From an uncultured Synechococcus sp. (GTDB lineage: Bacteria > Cyanobacteriota > Cyanobacteriia > PCC-6307 > Cyanobiaceae), in NCBI GenBank assembly GCA_913050105.1, contig CAJWZN010000024.1, positions 1-13,871 on the forward strand: 13,871 nucleotides of DNA, read 5' to 3'. Below the pieces are notes generated by a model, which was given only the letters and a program-made list of their open reading frames with translations, had not been told where the DNA came from and ran no database searches. How positions within the stretch are numbered: the first letter of the stretch is position 1; each line of letters opens with the position of its first letter. Shown piece by piece: positions 1-7,632 of the stretch. Both the position numbers and the translations under genes were made by a program.

Positions 1-1662
1 GGCCACCGGGATACCGGTCCACTTCGCGATCACCTCGGCGATGTCGTCTTCGCTCACCTCTTCGCGCAGCAGGCTTTTGTCGGAACCGTCTTCCTGGGCG
101 AGCTCGGTTTCCTTGGTCTGCAGCTGTTTCTGCAGGTTCGCGAGGGTGCCGTATTCGAGTTCGGCAGCTTTGTTCAGGTCGTAATTGCGTTTGGCCTGTT
201 CCACCTGTAGCTGCACCCGTTCGATCTCCTCCTTGAGGCCTGAAAGATCGTCGATCGCACCTTTCTCCTGCTGCCACTGGGCATTGAGGCTGCTCTGCTG
301 TTCGCCCAGTTCAGCCAGCTCCCGTTCGATCCGTTGCAACCGCTCCTGACTGGCGCTGTCGGATTCCCTGCCGAGTGAAAGCTTCTCCATCTCCAGCTGG
401 AGGATTTTGCGGTCGATCTCATCGATCTGTTCCGGCTTGGATGTGATTTCCATCTTGAGCCGGGCAGCTGATTCATCCACCAGATCAATGGCTTTGTCCG
501 GCAGGAAGCGATCAGCGATGTAGCGGTTGCTCAGCACGGCCGCTGCCACGAGGGCACTGTCGGCGATTCGCACGCTGTGGTGAACTTCGTAGCGCTCCTT
601 CAGTCCCCGGAGGATCGAGATCGTGTCCTCAACTGTGGGCTGGTCCACCAGCACCTGCTGGAAGCGGCGTTCCAGGGCGGGATCCTTCTCGATGTGCTGC
701 CGATGTTCATCCAGGGTGGTTGCGCCGATGCAGCGCAGCTCACCCCTGGCCAGCATCGGTTTGAGCAGGTTGCTGGCATCCATGGCTCCGCCACTGGCGC
801 CAGCCCCCACAACGGTGTGGATCTCGTCGATGAACAGCACAATCTGTCCTTCGGAAGCGGTGACTTCCTTGAGGACGGCCTTGAGGCGTTCTTCAAATTC
901 ACCCCGGTATTTGGCTCCAGCGATCAGTGATCCCATGTCGAGGGAAATGAGCTGCCGGTTCTGCAACGCCTGGGGGACGTCGCCGTTGATGATGCGCTGG
1001 GCCAGGCCTTCCACGATGGCTGTTTTGCCGACGCCAGGTTCCCCGATCAGCACTGGGTTGTTCTTCGTGCGGCGGCTGAGGATCTGGATGGTGCGACGGA
1101 TCTCCTCATCCCGACCAATCACCGGGTCCAGCTGCCCGTTCCTGGCAGCGTCGGTGAGGTCACGGCCATATTTCTCCAGGGATTCGTAGGTGCCCTCGGG
1201 GTTCTGATCCGACACCGTTTGATTGCCGCGCACAGCTGCGACTGCCTCCTTGAGCTTGCTTGCATCGAGACCGACCTGCTGAAGCAACTGGCGGCCACAT
1301 CGATCATCCTCGGCCAAGGCCAGCAGAAGATGTTCGATGGCGATGTAGCTGTCGCCGAACTGATCCCGCAGCTTTTTGGCTTTGTCCAGCGTCGTGTTGA
1401 TGCTGCGACCGAGAAAGACCGAATCCGGCGGGGATCCAAGGCTTGGCAGTCGCTTCAGGTGAGACTCCACCGCCGACTGGAAGCGGTTGGCATCCACGCC
1501 ACTTCTGGCCAGGATCCTTCCGGCCAGTCCGTTCTGTTGCAACAGGGCAACAAGAAGATGCTCCGACTCCAGGTGCTGGTGTCGGTTGGATTGAGCCAGG
1601 TTCTGTGCCTCAACGATCGCGGCCCAGGCTTTCTCGGTGAACTGCTCCGCCGTGGGTTGCAT
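1..1662 (-). CDS. clpB: ATP-dependent chaperone ClpB, N-terminal 554 residues (cut by window edge)
   Basis: ClpB is a hexameric cytosolic AAA+ disaggregase that threads aggregated proteins through its pore together with DnaK/DnaJ/GrpE. The part present begins MQPTAEQFTEKAW. Residues about 1-150 are the paired Clp N domain. The first ATPase domain follows, with Walker A GEPGVGKT at 207-214, Walker B IVLFIDE at 274-280 and arginine fingers in ERRF at 331-334. The coiled-coil middle domain runs from about 410 to 530. The sequence ends in WTGIPVA, the motif that sits just before the second ATPase domain in this family, so roughly 300 C-terminal residues lie outside the window. Residue numbering agrees with E. 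coli ClpB to within one or two positions, which supports the ATG at 1660-1662. The ribosome-binding site there is weak. I found no CIRCE-type heat-shock operator in the 104-base gap shared with the divergent small gene. The ClpB1/ClpB2 subtype cannot be settled from this fragment. Confidence 0.97.
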   Translation of the reverse strand, partial: MQPTAEQFTEKAWAAIVEAQNLAQSNRHQHLESEHLLVALLQQNGLAGRILARSGVDANRFQSAVESHLKRLPSLGSPPDSVFLGRSINTTLDKAKKLRDQFGDSYIAIEHLLLALAEDDRCGRQLLQQVGLDASKLKEAVAAVRGNQTVSDQNPEGTYESLEKYGRDLTDAARNGQLDPVIGRDEEIRRTIQILSRRTKNNPVLIGEPGVGKTAIVEGLAQRIINGDVPQALQNRQLISLDMGSLIAGAKYRGEFEERLKAVLKEVTASEGQIVLFIDEIHTVVGAGASGGAMDASNLLKPMLARGELRCIGATTLDEHRQHIEKDPALERRFQQVLVDQPTVEDTISILRGLKERYEVHHSVRIADSALVAAAVLSNRYIADRFLPDKAIDLVDESAARLKMEITSKPEQIDEIDRKILQLEMEKLSLGRESDSASQERLQRIERELAELGEQQSSLNAQWQQEKGAIDDLSGLKEEIERVQLQVEQAKRNYDLNKAAELEYGTLANLQKQLQTKETELAQEDGSDKSLLREEVSEDDIAEVIAKWTGIPVA

Positions 1663-1766
1663 TGCTTCGCGCTGGTGAGTTTTCAAACCGTATGGGCATC
1701 CAGGCTGCAGCGGGGACGGCAAACCGGTTGTGCTTTTTAGAGTTCGCCGAACATCTGACCGCCGTA

Positions 1767-1967
1767 ATGCCCGAACCCCAGTTGGTCGAAACGTTGGTGC
1801 AACAGGGATTGACCCTGTCCGCAACTGCTGGGGGTGAGTTGGAACGCAGCTGCTGGATGGTGGTGCATGAGCACCATCACGGCGTGAAACCCACGGAATA
1901 CGACATCCGTGAGATTGATGAAGAGCTCTATCTCGCTGTGCTTGAAGCCGCCCGTGCCGCTGTCTGA
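1767..1967 (+). CDS. small conserved-looking protein of unknown function (66 aa)
   Basis: I do not recognise a family. The 66-residue product starts MPEPQLVETL and ends LEAARAAV. It has no signal peptide or membrane segment. A His-rich patch VVHEHHHGVKP (about 32-42) precedes a strongly acidic helical C-terminus, YDIREIDEELYLAVLEAA. Two cues favour a real gene: ordered, helix-like composition that looks like a folded protein, and a good fit between clpB (divergent, 104-base gap) and the convergent minus-strand gene ending at 1992. The frame stays open upstream as far as 1662, but that part reads as low-quality sequence and would run to the clpB start, so I prefer the ATG at 1767. The ribosome-binding site is weak. 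The His cluster could bind metal, but with one cluster and no family match that is only a guess. Confidence 0.65.
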   Translation: MPEPQLVETLVQQGLTLSATAGGELERSCWMVVHEHHHGVKPTEYDIREIDEELYLAVLEAARAAV

Positions 1968-1991
1968 ACCAGCGATAGCAGGAGCAGTTGC

Positions 1992-2342
1992 TCAGCCGAA
2001 TCCCCTTGCCTTGGCTTGGAGAGTCAAACCACGCAACGTCCCATCCAGCAAGGCCTTTCGTTCCGCATCTGCGCCCACATGGGGAGCGATTTCTGTTCTG
2101 GTCGTCCGCAGTGATTCAAGGGCCGATTTCTCCTCGTCAGAGCCTGTGTCGCTCTGCAGATAGCGATTCACCGCTTCAGCGGATTGGTCGTCGGGGGCAA
2201 AGTAAACAGTGCCCGGGCCGCGTCTGGTTGTGGTCAATCCACGCTGATGCCTTCGTTGCTGGACGCTGGACCAGAGATGTCCCTGGCTTCTGGTCATGTA
2301 ATCGTTCAGCGTCTGGGCATCGGTGTCCTCCGCCAGCGCCAT
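1992..2342 (-). CDS. hypothetical protein downstream of the Nif11 gene (116 aa)
   Basis: No family recognised. The 116-residue protein starts MALAEDTDAQTLNDYM. It is hydrophilic, with many charged residues and Gln, and has no signal peptide, membrane segment or Cys. A possible folded core lies around GPGTVYFAPDD (about 43-53), followed by a helix-rich charged C-terminus. The frame is open back to 2498. The ATG at 2340-2342 is preferred because it lies 19 bases after the Nif11 stop and has a GGAAG ribosome-binding site about six bases upstream. An ATG at 2385-2387 would overlap the Nif11 gene by 26 bases and lacks this site. Codon choice looks like that of its neighbours. The plus strand is also open through much of this stretch, but that reading gives a Pro/Arg/Cys/His-rich product typical of an antisense shadow. 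Probably co-transcribed with the Nif11 gene. Confidence 0.6.
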   Translation of the reverse strand: MALAEDTDAQTLNDYMTRSQGHLWSSVQQRRHQRGLTTTRRGPGTVYFAPDDQSAEAVNRYLQSDTGSDEEKSALESLRTTRTEIAPHVGADAERKALLDGTLRGLTLQAKARGFG

Positions 2343-2361
2343 GCTGCTTCCATCGACGAAA

Positions 2362-2613
2362 TCACTGAGCAGTGTGACAACGGCCATTGGAGGATTGGAT
2401 GCGAAAAGAAGGTTTGATCCTGCTGCTCTCGAACCAGCGGCTGATGCGACTGTCGTTCGAATCGCAGGCCAGATCATGTGCTGAGAGCATGAATCCATGC
2501 CTGCGAGCCAGTTCGATCAGCTCAACATCATTGTGGCAACAACCCACCTCGTGGCGAAGCCGCTGGTGATGTTCAACAGCCCTCAGGAAATCCTGTAATG
2601 CTTCTCTGCTCAT
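2362..2613 (-). CDS. Nif11-domain small protein (83 aa)
   Basis: The N-terminal half matches the Nif11 domain (PF07862): MSREALQDFLRAVEHHQRLR, then a short linker, then DVELIELARRHGFMLSAHDL (about 29-48). The pattern is helix, 'valy' turn, then 'ELA..GF.ls..dl'. This domain occurs in uncharacterised proteins of nitrogen fixers and as the leader of many RiPP precursors; marine Synechococcus and Prochlorococcus carry many copies. The tail (about 49-83) includes ISRWFESSRIKPSF and ends NGRCHTAQ. No Gly-Gly leader-cleavage motif follows the domain, the tail is not Cys/Ser/Thr-dense like a lanthipeptide core, and no modification enzyme is nearby, so a stand-alone Nif11 protein is more likely than a RiPP precursor. 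The start at 2613 is chosen because AGGGGA lies seven to eight bases upstream; an ATG two codons earlier would sit right on that site. Confidence 0.8.
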   Translation of the reverse strand: MSREALQDFLRAVEHHQRLRHEVGCCHNDVELIELARRHGFMLSAHDLACDSNDSRISRWFESSRIKPSFRIQSSNGRCHTAQ

Positions 2614-2669
2614 CCACACATCCCCTTGGCTTGATTCAGTTTTGCCATGGGTGTGATCTTTCTTCCATT

Positions 2670-2700
2670 AAAAAATCCCTGACATATCAATGCCAGGGAT
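2670..2700 (-). terminator. Rho-independent terminator after petE
   Basis: On the minus strand the seven-base stem ATCCCTG/CAGGGAT (2694-2700 with 2675-2681) extends by two further pairs past one A/C mismatch, closes a six-base loop, and is followed at once by six T (2675-2670). It lies 34 bases past the petE stop, so it should end the petE transcript. It also separates petE from the Nif11 cassette, which would then need its own promoter in about 2614-2668. I saw no convincing -35/-10 pair there. Confidence 0.8.
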
Positions 2701-2733
2701 GAAAATAAGTTTTGACAATCAGCTTTCAGCTGA

Positions 2734-3093
2734 TCACTCAACAACTACCTTGCCGACCATGCCGGCGCCACGGTGGGGCTCGCAATAGAAATCGAACGTG
2801 CCGGCTTCAGAGAAGGTCTCTTCCCAGGATTCGCCGGGGTTGAAAGCCAGGTCTCCGTGGCTGTACTCATCGTGGCCCTCGAACACAGCGTTGTGAGGGG
2901 CCAGTTTGTTGTTGACGAATTTGACGGTGTCACCGGCCTGAATGGTCACGGTGGAGGGCTCGAAGGCAAGCATGCCGGCATCTGTGCCGAGCTTCACTTC
3001 AACGGTGGCGGCCTGTGCGGAACCGACATTGAGGCCGATCAGCATCAGGACTGCGCAGCAGGCTGCTGCAAGGGTGCGGATGACGGAGCGCAT
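2734..3093 (-). CDS. petE: plastocyanin precursor
   Basis: Plastocyanin is the small soluble blue-copper protein of the thylakoid lumen that carries electrons from the cytochrome b6f complex to photosystem I. The 119-residue precursor has a signal peptide: basic MRSVIR, hydrophobic core to about residue 21, and cleavage after AQA (about 26-28). The mature protein begins near ATVEVKLGTDAG. All four type I copper ligands are visible: His67 in APHNAV, and Cys104, His107 and Met112 in FYCEPHRGAGM. The frame is open upstream to 3204, but that part lies inside the epimerase gene and would bury the signal peptide, so the ATG at 3091-3093 is clear. The start is only 13 bases past the epimerase stop and I see no strong ribosome-binding site. 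An intrinsic terminator follows. Expression in cyanobacteria is often copper-dependent, but no operator is visible here. Confidence 0.96.
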   Translation of the reverse strand: MRSVIRTLAAACCAVLMLIGLNVGSAQAATVEVKLGTDAGMLAFEPSTVTIQAGDTVKFVNNKLAPHNAVFEGHDEYSHGDLAFNPGESWEETFSEAGTFDFYCEPHRGAGMVGKVVVE

Positions 3094-3106
3094 AAAAAGG
3101 CTTTGT

Positions 3107-4120
3107 CTATTCAGCGAGATTACGCGCAGATCGGGGTCTTCCGCGATTGGGTAGGCCTGAATCGCTAAGAACTGTTTCCAACGTTCCAGCGTGGCTGATG
3201 CCACCGAAGCGTTCCGGCTGGCTCACAGGCTCATGAACGAAGTGTCTATATCGAATGCTGAAGCGGTCCCAGGCATTCACCTCGATCGGAAGGAACCGGA
3301 TCAGAGCTTCGATCAGCCATGGCCAGAGCGGTATTCCAGGGGTAGGTGAGACACCGCGCCAACGGCAGAGGGTGGCAACCGCTCCGTCCACGGAGATGGC
3401 GGGTTGACCCATCACCACACGGCGGAGAGCTCCCTGCCCAGGCTCGCGGTTGGCTTCATGCGGCCTGGTGGCGAGCTCACCACAGATCCTGGCGATGTCT
3501 TCGGCGTGGATGAAGTGAAAGCTGGCATCAATTCGAAGCCAGCGGGCGAGCCAGAGCCAGCGACTGATCTCTCTGAGCCCTTCCGTGAGGTAACTGGTCG
3601 GGAAGCTGCTGGTGCCATCCACCCTTCCGCCGAATACCAGCGTCGGAAAGACAGCAATGATCTTGGACGCCAGCGGATGTTGCTCCAGGTCCTGAAGACA
3701 GCGCGCCTTGGTCTGGATGTATTCGGTGCCGTAGGCCAGAGCTTCCGGCAGTGGGCGAAGGTGCCGGTCCAGAACGCTGGCCGTTGAGAAGTAAATGATC
3801 TGCTCCACCACCGCTGGATTCAGCAGTTGCAGCATTCGCTTCACGGCCACCACATTCACCTGTTCCGCCCGTTGTGGATCCCCCCAGGCCGTTGCCGTGT
3901 GGATCACCCTGTTCACAGTGGCAAGCTCGCCGGAAAAGCGGTCTGTTTCACGCAGATCTCCAACCAGAAGCTGTATCCGTGGGTGATCAGCGGAGACCGC
4001 TGTGAGTTTGCTGGGGTCCCTCAGCCACAGGAGAAGTTCCGCATCGGAGTTCTCCAGCAGCCAGCGGCTGATGTATTGACCGACGCAACCGCTTGCGCCG
4101 GTGATCAGGATCCGACTCAA
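3107..4120 (-). CDS. NAD(P)-dependent epimerase/dehydratase-like protein (extended SDR family)
   Basis: The 337-residue protein opens with a Rossmann fold, MSRILITGASGCVG, whose GxxGxxG lies at 8-14. Around 111-115 is FSTAS, supplying the catalytic Ser/Thr, and Y134-I-Q-T-K138 is the YxxxK pair of short-chain dehydrogenases. This layout is that of extended SDRs: nucleotide-sugar epimerases, dihydroflavonol-reductase-like enzymes and related reductases. The substrate-binding C-terminal half is Trp/Arg-rich (SRWLWLARWLRI near 205-216) and does not tell me the substrate. The start codon is TTG at 4118-4120, sharing bases with the hemE TGA stop (TTGA). No later start would keep the Rossmann motif, so TTG is well supported and suggests translational coupling to hemE. 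Placement between hemE and petE hints at a job tied to photosynthesis or pigment, but that is inference only. Confidence 0.88.
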   Translation of the reverse strand: MSRILITGASGCVGQYISRWLLENSDAELLLWLRDPSKLTAVSADHPRIQLLVGDLRETDRFSGELATVNRVIHTATAWGDPQRAEQVNVVAVKRMLQLLNPAVVEQIIYFSTASVLDRHLRPLPEALAYGTEYIQTKARCLQDLEQHPLASKIIAVFPTLVFGGRVDGTSSFPTSYLTEGLREISRWLWLARWLRIDASFHFIHAEDIARICGELATRPHEANREPGQGALRRVVMGQPAISVDGAVATLCRWRGVSPTPGIPLWPWLIEALIRFLPIEVNAWDRFSIRYRHFVHEPVSQPERFGGISHAGTLETVLSDSGLPNRGRPRSARNLAE

Positions 4121-5175
4121 GCCGTGGCCCCGACGCGGTCCATCGAACTCTTGCCGGATCGGAAGAACGCGGCTCCGTTCTCTTCAGGGGTTCCCGGAAG
4201 GATTCCGTGGCCCAGATTCAGAATATGCATCCGTCCCCTGGCCTTGCGGACGCAGTCATCGATGCGGGCTTCGATTGCTTCAGGGGTGCCAAAAAGCAGG
4301 CCTGGATCAACATTTCCCTGGACGCCGATGTGTTTCGGCAGGCGTGCAAGTGCTTCTGCCATATCCACCGTCCAGTCCAGGGAAATGATGTCGACGCCCG
4401 TGGTCGCCATCCGCTCGAGCACACCGGCACTGCCTGAGATGTAAAGGATGAAGGGGGTGTCTGGGTGGGTTTGTTTGACCAGATCGACCACCTTTTTCTG
4501 ATAAGGAGCAGCAAAGGTGTCGTAGTCAGCAGGGCTGAGTTGACCAGCCCATGAGTCGAACATCTGCACGACCTGGGCTCCGGAATCAATCTGATAGCGG
4601 AGGTAGTTGGCGATGGACTCCGCGAAGTGATCCAACAGCTTGTGCAGAAGCTCGGGTTCGCGGAAGGCCATGGCCTTGATCACCGCATAGTTTTTGCTGC
4701 TCTTTCCTTCCACCACATAGGCGGCAAGGGTCCAGGGGGCACCAACGAAGCCAAGAACGGCTGCTTCGTTGCCAACGCTCTTGCGCAGACGACCCAGCAC
4801 GTCGCCGACGAACGGCATTGATTCCGCCGGATTCAGTGGTCGCAGAGCATTCACCTGCTCGATAGAGCGAATGGGATCTCCGATCTGCGGACCCTTGCTC
4901 TCAATGATGTCGAACTCGATGCCCATGCCGGGCAGTGGCGTCAGGATGTCGGAGAACAGGATCACGCCATCGGGCTTGAAGGCGTGAAACGGTTGCATCG
5001 AGATCTCGTATGAGAGATCTGGGTTCTCGGAGCGTTCCCGGAAGCTCGGGTATTTGTCGCGCAGATCCCGATAGATCTTCATGTAGCGGCCGGCCTGACG
5101 CATCATCCACACGGGAGGACGCTCCACCGATTCACCGCGTGCGGCACGCAGCAGCAGGGGGAGAGAGTCGCTCAT
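4117..5175 (-). CDS. hemE: uroporphyrinogen III decarboxylase
   Basis: HemE removes the four acetate carboxyls of uroporphyrinogen III to give coproporphyrinogen III, in the cytosolic tetrapyrrole pathway feeding heme, chlorophyll and bilins. It uses no cofactor. The 352-residue length is typical. Diagnostic motifs are PPVWMMRQAGRY (21-32, including the substrate-binding Arg), LFSDILTP with Asp76 (equivalent to the catalytic Asp86 of the human enzyme), APWTLAAY near 147-153 (human Tyr164 region), VQGNVDP near 285-291, and NLGHGI with His323 (human His339). The ATG at 5173-5175 is preferred over a TTG directly before it. The gene ends inside the TTG start of the epimerase and begins 81 bases after the glgB stop, a gap that could hold a separate promoter, though I cannot name one. 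Confidence 0.97.
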   Translation of the reverse strand: MSDSLPLLLRAARGESVERPPVWMMRQAGRYMKIYRDLRDKYPSFRERSENPDLSYEISMQPFHAFKPDGVILFSDILTPLPGMGIEFDIIESKGPQIGDPIRSIEQVNALRPLNPAESMPFVGDVLGRLRKSVGNEAAVLGFVGAPWTLAAYVVEGKSSKNYAVIKAMAFREPELLHKLLDHFAESIANYLRYQIDSGAQVVQMFDSWAGQLSPADYDTFAAPYQKKVVDLVKQTHPDTPFILYISGSAGVLERMATTGVDIISLDWTVDMAEALARLPKHIGVQGNVDPGLLFGTPEAIEARIDDCVRKARGRMHILNLGHGILPGTPEENGAAFFRSGKSSMDRVGATA

Positions 5176-5256
5176 CAAGCCGGTTCAAGTCAGCCGGAAA
5201 CTTACCCGAGACAAAGGGCCGCCTAGTGGGTTAGACGCCTTCTGTCACCGGGTTCT

Positions 5257-7572
5257 TTACAGGCTGTCGTTCACGGTGTCGCTTCCAGTGATGTCGCCAT
5301 TCATCAAGGTGCGCTTTGGATCGTGGCGGAACACCAGCAGGCTCAGAGGTGGCAGGCAGAGATCAAGGGAGTTGTCGTATCCATGAATTCCCCATTCATC
5401 GGTTGGCTTACCTCCCATATTTCCCATGTTGCTGCCGCCGTACTTGGAGGCATCGGTGTTGAAAATCTCCTCGTAGAAACCGGCAAGAGGAACGCCAACC
5501 CGGTAATTGGAATGGCTCTGGGGCGTGAAGTTGGCGACGACAACCAGCCAGGTGCCGCTGCTGCTTTCACGGCGCATGAAGCTGATCACCGAGTGGCGAT
5601 TGTCGTTGCAATCGATCCACTGGAAACCAAACTGATCGAAATCATCTCGCCACAGAGCGGGTTCGGCTTTGTAAAGACGATTGAGATCATCCACCAGAAG
5701 CTGAATGCCGCGATGGGGTTCGTAATTCAGTAGATCCCAATCGAGATCTCCCCAGACATTCCATTCAGCGCGCTGACCGAATTCCATCCCCATAAAGATG
5801 GTTTTCTTGCCGGGGTGGGTCCACATATAGGCAAGCAGGGCGCGGGTATTGGCGTATTTCTGCCAGTCATCCCCAGGCATTTTGTGCAGGAGATGACTCT
5901 TCCCGTGAACAACTTCATCGTGGCTCAGGGCCAACATGAAGTTCTCTGTGTAGGTGTACCAGATCGAGAAAGTGATGTTGTTCTGGTGAAACTGTCGGAA
6001 CCAGGGATCAAGCTCGAAGTAATCGAGCATGTCGTGCATCCAGCCCATGTTCCACTTGAGGTTGAAGCCAAGCCCACCGTTTTCGGTGGGCTGAGTCACC
6101 ATCGGCCAGGTGGTGGATTCCTCAGCGATCGAAAGGGCACCTGGGAAGTGCTGGAACAGAACATGGTTGGCCTGTTGCAGGAATCGCACGGCTTCGGTGT
6201 TCTCCCGTCCGCCATGTTCATTCGCTAGCCACTCACCGTCGGGGCGCAGATAGTCGCGATACAGCATCGAAGCCACCGCATCCACCCTGATGCCATCGAT
6301 GTGGAACTGTTCGAACCAGAACACGAGATTTGCAACCAGGAAGTTGCGAACTTCGTTGCGGCTGTAGTTGAAAATCAGCGTGCCCCACTCCTTGTGTTCT
6401 CCGATGCGTGGATCCCCGTGTTCGTAGAGGTGGGTTCCATCGAAGAAAGCCAGTCCGTGGGCGTCCTTGGGGAAGTGACCGGGAACCCAGTCGATGATCA
6501 CGCCGATGCCTTCGGCATGGCAGCGATCCACAAAAGCGCGGAATTCATCGGGGGTGCCGTAACGGCTGGTGGGGGCATACCAGCCGGTGACCTGATAGCC
6601 CCATGATCCGTCGAAGGGATGCTCTGTGATCGGCATCAGTTCGACATGGGTGAAGCCGCGATCCTTCACGTACGGGATCAGTCGATCAGCCAGCTCGGCA
6701 TACGTGAGCAGCCGTGCCCCTGGCTTCATATCGGCAGCGGGGACCGGTTGACGCGGGGTGCCGTCGGGCTGGATCCATGGCTCATCAGCACTGGCGTGAA
6801 TCCAGCTGCCGAGGTGCATCTCGTAGACCGAGATCGGTCGGTCGAGGGGATTGCTGTTGTCCCTCTGCTGCATCCACTCGGCATCGGTCCAGCTGTGGCC
6901 ATCGAGCTGTGCCACGACGGAACTGTTGTCTGGCCGAACCTCGTGCTGGAAGCCGTAGGGATCCGCTTTCTGGTAGCAGTGCCCCTCAGGCGAGCGAATT
7001 TCGTATTTATAGAGACAGCCTTCGCTCATCCCTGGGATGAACAGCTCCCAGATGCCACCCATTCGCTGCTGCATGGGGTGATGGCAACCATTCCAGGAAT
7101 TGAGATCACCCAGTACGGACACACTGAGGGCATGGGGTGCCCACAGACAGAACATCACTCCGCTGACGCCATTGACCTCGGTGAGGTGGGCTCCCATCCG
7201 CTGCCAGATGTGGTGGTGGTTGCCTTCGGCAAAAAGATGGCGATCCATTTCGCCCATCCATTCATCTCTGAAGGCCCAGGGATCGTGCTGTTCGTGCGTG
7301 ATCCCGCCCCGCTCAACCCGAACCCGATAGCCGCTGCCGGGGTCATGGTTCAGTTCCGCTTCGAACACCCAGGCGTGGTGCGGGGTGCTCATCTCGAGCT
7401 CGCGCCCTCCTTCGAGAAGGGTCACGCTGCTGGCCTCAGGCATCCACACACGGATGGTGCAGCCCCCCTCAGAGGGCTGTGGTCCAAGAACAGAAAAGGG
7501 GTGATCGTGCCGACAGGTTGCCAAACGTTCGCCGTCCTGAACCATCCAGTCGAGGACTGCCGTGCCCACCAT
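5257..7572 (-). CDS. glgB: 1,4-alpha-glucan branching enzyme (GH13)
   Basis: GlgB cuts alpha-1,4-glucan chains and rejoins them as alpha-1,6 branches, which is needed to build cyanobacterial glycogen in the cytoplasm. The 771-residue protein has the usual layout: two N-terminal CBM48-like beta-sandwich modules (about 20-105 and 138-215), a catalytic barrel (about 245-640) and a C-terminal beta domain. GH13 conserved regions are visible: DWVPGHFP (361-368), DGIRVDAVASM with nucleophile Asp431, SIAEESTTWP with acid/base Glu484, and LSHDEVVHGK with His551 and Asp552. HPFDGSWGYQ (318-327) is typical of branching enzymes. The ATG at 7570-7572 has a short AGG seven bases upstream; an internal ATG nine codons on is possible but less likely. 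The stop is TAA. The gene starts 60 bases after the DUF3887-like gene ends, so it probably belongs to the same transcript. Confidence 0.97.
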   Translation of the reverse strand: MVGTAVLDWMVQDGERLATCRHDHPFSVLGPQPSEGGCTIRVWMPEASSVTLLEGGRELEMSTPHHAWVFEAELNHDPGSGYRVRVERGGITHEQHDPWAFRDEWMGEMDRHLFAEGNHHHIWQRMGAHLTEVNGVSGVMFCLWAPHALSVSVLGDLNSWNGCHHPMQQRMGGIWELFIPGMSEGCLYKYEIRSPEGHCYQKADPYGFQHEVRPDNSSVVAQLDGHSWTDAEWMQQRDNSNPLDRPISVYEMHLGSWIHASADEPWIQPDGTPRQPVPAADMKPGARLLTYAELADRLIPYVKDRGFTHVELMPITEHPFDGSWGYQVTGWYAPTSRYGTPDEFRAFVDRCHAEGIGVIIDWVPGHFPKDAHGLAFFDGTHLYEHGDPRIGEHKEWGTLIFNYSRNEVRNFLVANLVFWFEQFHIDGIRVDAVASMLYRDYLRPDGEWLANEHGGRENTEAVRFLQQANHVLFQHFPGALSIAEESTTWPMVTQPTENGGLGFNLKWNMGWMHDMLDYFELDPWFRQFHQNNITFSIWYTYTENFMLALSHDEVVHGKSHLLHKMPGDDWQKYANTRALLAYMWTHPGKKTIFMGMEFGQRAEWNVWGDLDWDLLNYEPHRGIQLLVDDLNRLYKAEPALWRDDFDQFGFQWIDCNDNRHSVISFMRRESSSGTWLVVVANFTPQSHSNYRVGVPLAGFYEEIFNTDASKYGGSNMGNMGGKPTDEWGIHGYDNSLDLCLPPLSLLVFRHDPKRTLMNGDITGSDTVNDSL

Positions 7573-7632
7573 CGGAGACCTGTGAAGTGGGCGCGATGTT
7601 AAGCCGATTTTTCAGCGACAACCGCTGTTTGT

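Noticed and set aside
1219..1740. 173-residue open frame on the plus strand
   Set aside because: It is antisense to the ClpB N domain, which is clearly coding on the minus strand.
1663..1766. Search for a CIRCE heat-shock operator upstream of clpB
   Set aside because: No TTAGCACTC / GAGTGCTAA inverted repeat is present, and no convincing -35/-10 pair could be placed for either divergent gene.
1988..2368. 126-residue open frame on the plus strand opposite the 116-residue gene
   Set aside because: Its composition (Pro, Arg, Cys, His, Ser) is that of a shadow, and the minus-strand frame has a better start and ribosome-binding site.
2362..2613. Nif11 gene as a lanthipeptide (prochlorosin-type) precursor
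   Set aside because: No Gly-Gly cleavage motif and only one Cys in the tail, and no LanM-type enzyme or transporter in the window.
6619..7602. 327-residue open frame on the plus strand
   Set aside because: It lies wholly antisense to glgB, whose catalytic motifs are intact. The product is His/Pro/Val-rich with no motif, as expected for the complement of a high-G+C gene.
7613..7627. Hairpin CAGCG-ACAAC-CGCTG between glgB and the DUF3887-like gene
   Set aside because: On the transcribed minus strand it is followed by A residues, not T, so it is not an intrinsic terminator for the upstream gene. The five-base stem is too short to call anything else.
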